Assembly (NCBI GenBank): GCA_030523275.1 | Contig: JAUNIX010000013.1 | Span: forward strand, 1 to 64,000 | Source of the DNA: Lachnospiraceae bacterium | GTDB lineage: Bacteria; Bacillota; Clostridia; Lachnospirales; Lachnospiraceae | Reading direction: 5' to 3' | DNA: 64,000 nucleotides | In this document: positions 54,841-61,933 of the stretch, piece by piece | Position numbering within the stretch: the stretch's first letter is position 1 | How the letters are laid out: each line of letters begins with the position of its first letter | Made by a program: the position numbers and the translations under genes | The notes under the pieces: generated by a model | Told to the model about the DNA's origin: nothing | Seen by the model: the letters and a program-made list of their open reading frames with translations, nothing else | Database searches by the model: none

Positions 54841-56415
54841 CTACAGTGGTATCTCCACTTCGACTTCACCACTGATAATCTGGTAAGAATCCATGATCAT
54901 CCGCAAATACTCTTTCTCGGCTAATACCAGTAATGTATCGCCACTTCGTATCATTGTATCCCCACTTGGAACTACTTCCTGATTACCACGGCGGATACCG
55001 GCGATAATACTGTGTTCCGGCCATGGCAAATTACAGATCATTTCATCGCATGCCATAGACTGACTCCCAACCATAAAGGTAAGTACTACTGTTCCTTCTC
55101 CCTCATCCTCTGGTGCTTTACCCGCTTTGGCAATATTTCTACCGAGCAAACTTTCATAGATTGGCTCTACTCCTGTCATATGAGCCACCATATAAGCAGT
55201 AATACTGACCACAGCCAATGGAAGCAAATGCTCGAATCCACCGGTCATCTCAGCAATCAAAATAATACCAGTAATCGGTGCTCGTACAATCGAAGTAAAA
55301 AACCCTGCCATACCAAGAATAATAAAACTCGAAAGATAGATCGGGGAAATAGAAAACTGCTCACAGGCAACACTTCCAAAAATTGCACCAACATACGATC
55401 CGGCAATTAACAATGGAAAAAAGATACCTCCTGGCGCACTTGAGCCAAAACTAATGGAAGAAAATAAACTTTTGACAACTAACAATAATAAAAGTACACC
55501 AAGTGGCGGACAATTTTCTGTCACCAATTCAATCATTGCATGTCCACCGGCTAGAACGTTTGGCAGCAGATATGCCAAAATTCCAGCACACAAAAAAGGA
55601 ATCATCATCTTAACTTCCATGCGCACACCTTTTAATTTTCCATACAAATCCTGTCCTTTTAATAATAATGTACTATACAAAACACCTAACAGTCCTAACA
55701 GCACACCTAGTACTAACAAGAATCCATAATATTTTAATGGAATCGTATCTGGAATATGAAAACGAAATACGGGTGCCATACCAAAGGCATTTTTGGATAT
55801 AAAATCTGAAGTCACACATCCCGCCAACACGCAAACTAACATCGATGAATTAAAATTCTTCTGAATTTCTTCCAATGCAAATACAACTCCGGCAATCGGA
55901 GCATTAAATGCCGCTGATAGTCCAGCTCCAGCTCCACAAGTAATCAAATATCGTTCCTTTGTCTTATCCATTTTCGCCACTTTGGCAAATCCTTTTCCTG
56001 CCATCGCACCCAATTGAACAGATGGACCTTCCCGTCCAAGAGACAATCCACCAACAATGCAAAGTGTTCCACCAACTACTTTAGAAACCAGTAATTTCCA
56101 CCAATTAACATCAAAATATCCTTTTAATTCTCCCTGGACCTGTGGAATACCCGAACCGGAACACATTCCTTCCCAGGCAACAATCTTGGCAACAAAAAAT
56201 GCCAAAATCATCAAACACACAAACCATAAAAGCATGTATGCCAAATTCCCTTTCGTAAAACCAATGACATGAAACAGGATAGTTTCTGCCTGTCCCAGTA
56301 GGAAACGATAGAGTACAGTAACCGCAGCCGATGCAATTCCGATCAAAATGCCAAATAGAATCATTTTAATCGGCAGCCACCTGCGTTCCTGTACAATTTG
56401 TAATGTCGTTTTCAA
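54841..56415 (-). CDS. ClC-type chloride channel/antiporter with TrkA-C domain
   Basis: 524 residues if TTG with GAGGAG 8 bases upstream is the start; the frame stays open for 50 more codons without homology, and the next ATG is 17 codons downstream. The ClC signatures GSGIPQVQGEL, GREGPSVQLGAMAGKG (with the gating Glu) and GAGAGLSAAFNAPIAGVVFALEE are intact. A RCK-C/TrkA-C regulatory domain forms the last 80 residues (MIRSGDTLLVLAEKEYL). Moves chloride, perhaps coupled to protons. Not the fluoride-specific branch as far as the filter sequence shows. Single gene. Confidence 0.88.
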   Translation of the reverse strand: MKTTLQIVQERRWLPIKMILFGILIGIASAAVTVLYRFLLGQAETILFHVIGFTKGNLAYMLLWFVCLMILAFFVAKIVAWEGMCSGSGIPQVQGELKGYFDVNWWKLLVSKVVGGTLCIVGGLSLGREGPSVQLGAMAGKGFAKVAKMDKTKERYLITCGAGAGLSAAFNAPIAGVVFALEEIQKNFNSSMLVCVLAGCVTSDFISKNAFGMAPVFRFHIPDTIPLKYYGFLLVLGVLLGLLGVLYSTLLLKGQDLYGKLKGVRMEVKMMIPFLCAGILAYLLPNVLAGGHAMIELVTENCPPLGVLLLLLVVKSLFSSISFGSSAPGGIFFPLLIAGSYVGAIFGSVACEQFSISPIYLSSFIILGMAGFFTSIVRAPITGIILIAEMTGGFEHLLPLAVVSITAYMVAHMTGVEPIYESLLGRNIAKAGKAPEDEGEGTVVLTFMVGSQSMACDEMICNLPWPEHSIIAGIRRGNQEVVPSGDTMIRSGDTLLVLAEKEYLRMIMDSYQIISGEVEVEIPL

Positions 56416-56623
56416 TTTTTTCACTCCTCTTTTTTCTCTCGTACTTTCACAACAATTTCTATCATTGCAACTATTTTTCCATTTTATTATAATTGTTCTT
56501 TGCTTTACTCGCAACATTTTATAAAAATTACATAAATTTACAATTATAATAGCATGCAATTTCATCTATTTCAACCATTATTTTACATTTTTCATAAAAC
56601 TTCGCAAACTAAATATATATTCA

Positions 56624-56652
56624 TTGACATCACATTTGTTTTATGTTAAATT
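56624..56652 (+). promoter_or_regulatory. Predicted sigma-A promoter of the leuA T-box transcript
   Basis: TTGACA, 17 bases, TAAATT just upstream of the T-box leader. Confidence 0.6.
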
Positions 56653-56661
56653 AATTTATAT

Positions 56662-56944
56662 ATTCGAAATACGTTGATAAGGAATAGTAGGATTTCTAAA
56701 GTTATCAGAGAGTTGTTGGTTGGTGTGAAACAATGGCTGACGAAATCTGAACTCGCCTTTGAGTAGCTCGCTGAACTTATAGTAGGTGGAGTCGGAGCCT
56801 GACCGTTATCAGACAGGGAGATATAAAACTGCAAAGTTCGTATCGAATTGAGTGCGTACATGAGCAATATGTACGAATAAGAGTGGTACCACGGAAGATG
56901 TTTATAATCCTTCGTCTCTTCAATGATAGAGACGAAGGTTTTTT
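56662..56944 (+). ncRNA. T-box leader (leucine specifier) of leuA
   Basis: The leader has the stem I landmarks GATAAGGAATAGTA, AGAGAG and GGTTGGTG, the specifier loop CTGAACTCGCC with codon CTC (Leu) at 56752-56754 followed by G, the T-box AGAGTGGTACCACGG near 56879-56893, and a terminator CCTTCGTCTCT / AGAGACGAAGG followed by TTTTTT at 56909-56944. Uncharged tRNA-Leu should pair with the specifier and the T-box and favour the antiterminator, so leuA is read when leucine is short. 107 bases follow before leuA; they hold no gene. Confidence 0.93.
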
Positions 56945-57051
56945 ATTTGTCTAGATGAATAAGAAGTCTTCCAACCCAGATTGTACTGCGTTATAACTGG
57001 CGAACTACAGTTTGTTACCATTCATGATGATTTTAGAAAGGAATTTGAAAA

Positions 57052-58719
57052 ATGAAGAACGCAAACAAATATCAAAGAGCTTATTTTATGCCACCAGAAG
57101 ATTGTTTTGACTGGGTAAAAAAAGAGTATATCGAGGCACCTCCAACATGGTGTAGTGTTGACTTACGAGATGGAAATCAGGCACTGATTATTCCTATGAG
57201 CCTTGAAGAAAAAATTGAATTCTTCAAATATTTAGTAAAAGTTGGTTTTAAAGAAATCGAAGTTGGTTTTCCTGCTGCTTCTGAAACAGAATATGAGTTT
57301 TTACGTGCTCTGATCGAACAGGATTTGATCCCTGATGATGTAACAATCCAGGTATTAACTCAAGCAAGAGAACACATTATCCGCAAAACATTCGATTCCT
57401 TAGAAGGATGTAAAAAAGCAATCGTACATGTATATAATTCTACTTCTGTTGCACAAAGAGAACAGGTATTCAAAAAATCCAAAGAAGAAATCTTAAAGAT
57501 TGCAACAGATGGAGCTAAATTATTAAAAGAATTGGCAGATGAGACAGATGGAAACTTCTTATTTGAATATTCACCAGAAAGTTTTACTGGAACAGAACCA
57601 GAATATGCACTGGAAGTTTGTAATGCAGTTATCGATATCTGGCAGCCTCGTCCAGACTGGAAAGTCATCATGAATCTGCCGGTTACAGTAGAACACTCAT
57701 TGCCACATGTATATGCTTCTCAAATCGAATACATGAGCAAACATATGCACAATCGTGAAAATGTCATTCTTTCTCTTCATCCACATAACGATCGTGGATG
57801 TGGTGTTGCTGATACAGAACTTGCACTGCTTGCTGGGGCTGACCGTGTAGAAGGTACTTTATTTGGTAATGGAGAACGTACTGGTAATGTTGATGTCGTT
57901 ACATTAGCTTTGAATATGTATGTTCATGGTGTTGATCCAAAATTAAATTTCGAAAATATTTCAGAACTGAAAGAAGCTTATGAACGTCTGACAAGAATGC
58001 ATGTTGATGATCGAGCTCCATATGCCGGAAAATTAGTATTTGCTGCATTCTCCGGTTCCCATCAGGATGCCATTGCAAAAGGTATGAAATGGAAAGAAGA
58101 AAAGGATCCTGATCACTGGACAGTACCTTATCTGCCAATCGATCCACATGATGTTGGACGTGAATATGAAGGTGATGTTATCCGTATCAACAGTCAATCC
58201 GGTAAAGGTGGTGTTGCTTACATCTTAGAACAAAATTTCGGCTATCGTATTCCTACTAAGATGCGTGAAGATGTCGGATACACCGTAAAAGGTGTTTCTG
58301 ATCATAAACATAAAGAATTACTGCCAAATGAAATACTCGACATCTTTACTCAAAAATATGTCAATATTGAAACAACAATCAAATTAATCGAAGTTCATTT
58401 TGTACAGAAAAATGGCGGTATCGAGACGGAAGTGACATTAGGCTTCGGTGGAGTTTTGAAAGTATATCATGGAAAAGGAAACGGTCGTCTTGATGCCATC
58501 AGCAATGCTTTAAAGAAACATGGCATTCTTGATTACAAAATTTTAGATTATAAAGAACATTCTTTATCTAAAGGATCAAACTCCGAAGCATGTGCATACG
58601 TTCAGTTACAATTACCAAACGGCAAGATCGTATGGGGTGCCGGCATCCATCCAGATATCATCGATGCATCTGCAAGAGCGTTATTTAGTGCTGTCAACAG
58701 AGCTATGACTGAAAGATAG
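57052..58719 (+). CDS. leuA: 2-isopropylmalate synthase
   Basis: 555 residues. Condenses acetyl-CoA with 2-oxoisovalerate, the first step to leucine. HMGL-like TIM barrel starts with CSVDLRDGNQALI (metal Asp in LRDGNQ); HPHNDRGCG gives the metal His pair; GTLFGNGERTGNVDVVTLAL is the usual LeuA signature. The C-terminal LeuA dimer/allosteric domain follows from about 430. The length matches the type 2 LeuA form. AGAAAGGAAT precedes ATG. The rest of the leu pathway is not in the window. Confidence 0.96.
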   Translation: MKNANKYQRAYFMPPEDCFDWVKKEYIEAPPTWCSVDLRDGNQALIIPMSLEEKIEFFKYLVKVGFKEIEVGFPAASETEYEFLRALIEQDLIPDDVTIQVLTQAREHIIRKTFDSLEGCKKAIVHVYNSTSVAQREQVFKKSKEEILKIATDGAKLLKELADETDGNFLFEYSPESFTGTEPEYALEVCNAVIDIWQPRPDWKVIMNLPVTVEHSLPHVYASQIEYMSKHMHNRENVILSLHPHNDRGCGVADTELALLAGADRVEGTLFGNGERTGNVDVVTLALNMYVHGVDPKLNFENISELKEAYERLTRMHVDDRAPYAGKLVFAAFSGSHQDAIAKGMKWKEEKDPDHWTVPYLPIDPHDVGREYEGDVIRINSQSGKGGVAYILEQNFGYRIPTKMREDVGYTVKGVSDHKHKELLPNEILDIFTQKYVNIETTIKLIEVHFVQKNGGIETEVTLGFGGVLKVYHGKGNGRLDAISNALKKHGILDYKILDYKEHSLSKGSNSEACAYVQLQLPNGKIVWGAGIHPDIIDASARALFSAVNRAMTER

Positions 58720-58734
58720 CAATCATAACATAAG

Positions 58735-58771
58735 AAAAAGAGTTTCGCAAACATGCGAAACTCTTTATTTT
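58735..58771. terminator. Bidirectional terminator between leuA and the amidase
   Basis: AAAGAGTTTCGCA and TGCGAAACTCTTT form a 13-base-pair stem with loop AACA; A- and T-runs flank it. It overlaps the last codons of the converging amidase gene. Confidence 0.85.
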
Positions 58772-59685
58772 TGTAAACAAAATTGATTGAATAACGAGCG
58801 AAGTGTTTCAAAAAATCCTTCTTTTGTAGGGGCAGAACCTGTTGAATTTTGTTCTTTTGTCTCTTCCGGGAAAAATGTTTGGTATGTCGTTTTTCGACGA
58901 ATATCAGTATTTCTACTAATTGTTGTAATTTTTTCTTTGACATTTGTCATTTTCGGAAGTGGTTTTTCTCCTTTTTTATGTAGTCCATAATAGCGTGCAA
59001 TTCCACGCGCATCTGCGAGAGCGAGTTCCTTTAAATCGTCATCTGTCCTCAGATACTCTTTATAATCTACCCCATGATCGACAAATCCATGTTCGACAAT
59101 GATTGCCGTATATCCACGCTCAATTCCTTCTCGAACGATATGATAATAATCTGCCAGTTCTCCATTCGGATATTTACTGTTATTTTCTGATATTCTCTTT
59201 AAAATCCCCTGATTCTCCAAACCTACATTGGTAAGTTCTTCAAGTATCTGGGATCCTAATTCATCTCCACTTCTTGCAAGCTTCTTTTGGTAAACTTCCC
59301 TTGCTGTCAACACGGTACAACCATTATCATAATCAGAAACATCTCCAGACGCATTGTTATGCAGACTGACTAAAACATCGGCCTTATCTTTCGAGGCCTT
59401 CTTTGTACGATATGGCAATGATACAAATGTATCATCAATTCTTGTCATTTTTACTGTAACATTCTCGTATGTCTCAAGCTCTTCTTTTAAATAAAGAGCA
59501 ATCTTTAGATTTAAATTTTTCTCGTATACTGCATCGCCAAACCATTCCGCAGTCGCTCCGGAATCTTTACCTCCATGCCCTGGATCTAACTCGATGGTCA
59601 ATGTTTTATTGGACGCACTGACTGGCATAGATAAGAACTGACACATCAGACATACCATCATTAAATAAACAATCTTTTTTTTCAT
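58765..59685 (-). CDS. Secreted N-acetylmuramoyl-L-alanine amidase (Amidase_3)
   Basis: 306 residues from MKKKIVYLMMVCL; the longer frame adds 24. Signal peptide of about 24 residues ends in PVSASN. Zinc ligands are H in ELDPGHGGKDSG, E in YEKNLNLKIA and H in SLHNNASG; catalytic Glu in IIVEHGFVDH. Cuts MurNAc-L-Ala bonds outside the membrane. The C-terminal 70 residues are Lys/Thr-rich and not a known domain. No Shine-Dalgarno sequence precedes the ATG; AAGGAG lies more than 50 bases upstream, before a terminator hairpin. CwlD is a possible counterpart, but it is usually shorter. Confidence 0.85.
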   Translation of the reverse strand: MKKKIVYLMMVCLMCQFLSMPVSASNKTLTIELDPGHGGKDSGATAEWFGDAVYEKNLNLKIALYLKEELETYENVTVKMTRIDDTFVSLPYRTKKASKDKADVLVSLHNNASGDVSDYDNGCTVLTAREVYQKKLARSGDELGSQILEELTNVGLENQGILKRISENNSKYPNGELADYYHIVREGIERGYTAIIVEHGFVDHGVDYKEYLRTDDDLKELALADARGIARYYGLHKKGEKPLPKMTNVKEKITTISRNTDIRRKTTYQTFFPEETKEQNSTGSAPTKEGFFETLRSLFNQFCLQK

Positions 59686-59698
59686 ATTATATTCATAA

Positions 59699-59734
59699 AA
59701 CGATAAAGCCGCTGAGGAATATCCACAGCGGCTT
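59699..59734 (-). terminator. Hairpin between the PfkB gene and the amidase
   Basis: AAGCCGCTG and CAGCGGCTT pair around an 11-base loop, followed by TATCGTTTTAT on the minus strand. It probably ends the PfkB transcript; its end is only 20 bases before the amidase start codon. Confidence 0.65.
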
Positions 59735-59746
59735 ATCCAAGTCTCC

Positions 59747-60682
59747 TTATAATTCAATTAATTCAACCTGCTTGCTTAAAGCATCAACAATTTCTTTGGA
59801 TGCAGATTTTGTACCCTGTGTTGTTACAGAACCTGCAGAAATTGCCATTGCGAGTTTAATACTGTCTTCTAAAGAACAATTATTTTGCAGACCAAGAGCA
59901 AAGGCTGCATCCATAGCAGCACCTGCACCTACCGTTGAATGTGTTTCAACTTTCAATGCCGGGCTATGATAACATTTATCCTCTGTAATAAATAAAGCCC
60001 CCATCGCTCCTCTGGAAATACATACAACGCCAACACCATACTGCTCAATAATACGATGACCCATATCAATCAAGCCTTCTTCACTTACGCTAAATTCCAT
60101 ATCATAATAAGCTTCGATTTCTTGCTTATCAGGCTTAATAATATCTGGTTTTGCACTCAAACTTGTCTTCATCAAATCGCCATTTACATCCAAGACAACT
60201 TTTGAGCCCTTTGACTTTACCTCTTCTGTTAATTCCGCATAGATAGTATCAGGACATCCTCTTGGAATACTTCCGGAAAATACAAACACAGTATCTTCTC
60301 CTGCATAACCAAGAATTTTCTCTTTTAAAGCCTGCACATCCGATGGATTTACAACTGGTCCCGGTTCATTAAATTCTGTTACAAATCCATTGTCTTCTAC
60401 AATTTTTAAGTTTGTTCTGGTATCGCCGGCAATTTTAACGAAATCACTTGGAATTCCCATACCTTCTAAGATCAGTTCAATTCTTTCCCCGTTTATTCCG
60501 CCCAAAAATCCGGTAGCTACAGAATCTTCTCTTCCTAATGCCTTAATTGTCTTAGAAGCAATAATACCATTACCAGCAGCGTCACGAATGACATCCGTAA
60601 TATGATTTACTCCGCCATGTTCATAATTTGTCAAGTTACCTGTTTTATCCATAGAAGGATTAAGTGTTACTGTTACGATCAT
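59747..60682 (-). CDS. PfkB-family sugar kinase homologue lacking the catalytic Asp
   Basis: 311 residues of the 1-phosphofructokinase/tagatose-6-phosphate kinase kind: TVTLNPSMDKT at the start, VFVFSGSIPRGCP in the middle, VCISRGAMGALFI and THSTVGAGAAMDAAFALG near the end. The signature GAGD, whose Asp is the catalytic base, reads GAGA (A255). The sugar-binding GGKG-N motif near residue 37 reads AGNGII. So either the enzyme is inactive or it has another substrate and mechanism. A read error is possible for the first change (one base, GAT to GCT) but not for both. It has its own promoter and no PTS or fru genes around. Confidence 0.8.
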   Translation of the reverse strand: MIVTVTLNPSMDKTGNLTNYEHGGVNHITDVIRDAAGNGIIASKTIKALGREDSVATGFLGGINGERIELILEGMGIPSDFVKIAGDTRTNLKIVEDNGFVTEFNEPGPVVNPSDVQALKEKILGYAGEDTVFVFSGSIPRGCPDTIYAELTEEVKSKGSKVVLDVNGDLMKTSLSAKPDIIKPDKQEIEAYYDMEFSVSEEGLIDMGHRIIEQYGVGVVCISRGAMGALFITEDKCYHSPALKVETHSTVGAGAAMDAAFALGLQNNCSLEDSIKLAMAISAGSVTTQGTKSASKEIVDALSKQVELIEL

Positions 60683-60750
60683 TGTCCTTGCCCCTTTGCT
60701 GTAAATTTAACCTGAAATGACATTATCGTCACTCAACTTACTGTTTCATA

Positions 60751-60779
60751 ATTATATCATACTGCTCATAATTATTCAA
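60751..60779 (-). promoter_or_regulatory. Predicted sigma-A promoter of the PfkB-family gene
   Basis: TTGAAT, 17 bases, TATAAT on the minus strand. Confidence 0.65.
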
Positions 60780-60844
60780 TTTGTTGCTGAAAACTTTTAT
60801 GATTCCTTCTCCCATATTATTGAGCAAATATTACAAATGAATAC

Positions 60845-61498
60845 TTAATCAAATAAGATAACTTCTCCGTCCAGATCGGCATAATAAACCTGATTTCCTT
60901 CTTCCAGATGAATCGCACCACCAGAAGCTTCTGTCAATTTCTTCTTTATCCGTTCCTTTTTTGCAACCGGAACCACCAGATTCACAGTTACACTGTCTGT
61001 AAACTGTGTATCTACGATCGAAATATTTTCTGTCGCTGCAATATACTGGATTTTTCCGTAGAAGGAATAATCACATATGAATGTTATCATACAGGCAAGC
61101 TTCTTTTCTATGACGGTACTGGCTTCAATTCCGGCTTGAACACTTTTTGTATACGCTCTTACCAGACCTCCTGTTCCTAAAAGAGTTCCACCAAAATACC
61201 GAATCACAACCGCAACTACATTATACAATTGCTGTCCAGATAAAACCTCCAACATCGGTCTCCCCGCTGTTCCGCTTGGCTCTCCATCATCACTGCACCG
61301 CTCAAGAAGATGATCTGTGCCAACACGGAAAGCATAACAGTGGTGCCTTGCATCCCAGTATTGTTTCCGTATTTTTTCAATGAAAGATAACGCTTCTTCT
61401 TCCGACTCTACCAATGCAATCTTTGCTATAAAACGGGATTTCTTTTCCACGATCTCATCTGTCCCGTCTTCAAAAATAGTCCTGTATGATTCTAGCAT
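60845..61498 (-). CDS. YigZ/IMPACT family protein
   Basis: 217 residues. The UPF0029 N-terminal domain has KKSRFIAKIALVESEEEA, the conserved DARHHCYAFRVG and CSDDGEPSGTAGRPML; VVIRYFGGTLLGTGGLVRAYT follows. The C-terminal ferredoxin-like DUF1949 domain begins near residue 135. The family is thought to act in translation control or RNA binding; no activity is proven. It lies 9 bases after the next gene upstream, in one unit. Confidence 0.92.
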   Translation of the reverse strand: MLESYRTIFEDGTDEIVEKKSRFIAKIALVESEEEALSFIEKIRKQYWDARHHCYAFRVGTDHLLERCSDDGEPSGTAGRPMLEVLSGQQLYNVVAVVIRYFGGTLLGTGGLVRAYTKSVQAGIEASTVIEKKLACMITFICDYSFYGKIQYIAATENISIVDTQFTDSVTVNLVVPVAKKERIKKKLTEASGGAIHLEEGNQVYYADLDGEVILFD

Positions 61499-61507
61499 AG
61501 TTTTCTC

Positions 61508-61792
61508 CTACTCCTGCTCTTCGAAATAAGCATCCAGAGTCTCTGGAAGCGATACGGGCGTGACATCATAATGAATCAGATAATTCGCCAGTTCTTCCGC
61601 CACCATTCTCGATTCTGTAATGCCCTTTTCTTCTGCATATTCAAATTCTTTCTGATTATCATAGTATTTCTTTTCTAAGCGAATTCCGTAGGCCTCTTCA
61701 GCCTCGTTGAATTGTATATAATAATATACAATAAAATCCTTATGATTTCCAGTTTCAAATTCCTTACTTCCTATAAACATTAACTTATCCAT
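61508..61792 (-). CDS. Small conserved protein of unknown function
   Basis: 94 residues without a signal or membrane span. FIVYYYIQFNEAEEAYGIRLEKKYYD suggests antiparallel strands; SRMVAEELANYLIHYDVTPVSLPETLDAYFEE forms the helical end. This pattern fits the small DUF6514-like family as I recall it; unverified. Probably co-transcribed with the YigZ-family gene. Confidence 0.7.
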   Translation of the reverse strand: MDKLMFIGSKEFETGNHKDFIVYYYIQFNEAEEAYGIRLEKKYYDNQKEFEYAEEKGITESRMVAEELANYLIHYDVTPVSLPETLDAYFEEQE

Positions 61793-61883
61793 TTTAGATA
61801 CACCCTTTCGTTTTCATCTTTGTATATTTTTGTAAATTCATGCATATTATACCATATTGAGTATGAGTATAAAAGCTTTTTCA

Positions 61884-61912
61884 TTTACTAATTTGCCTCA
61901 GTTTGTTATAAT
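61884..61912 (+). promoter_or_regulatory. Predicted promoter of the class A PBP-like gene
   Basis: TTTACT, 17 bases, TATAAT with TG one base before the -10 (extended -10). AGGAGG follows before the start codon. Confidence 0.65.
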
Positions 61913-61933
61913 ATCAACGAAGGAGGAACTCAA

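Noticed and set aside
56416..56623. Fluoride riboswitch before the ClC gene
   Set aside because: No GGNGATGG or matching pseudoknot sequence on the minus strand; the ClC filter also does not look fluoride-specific.
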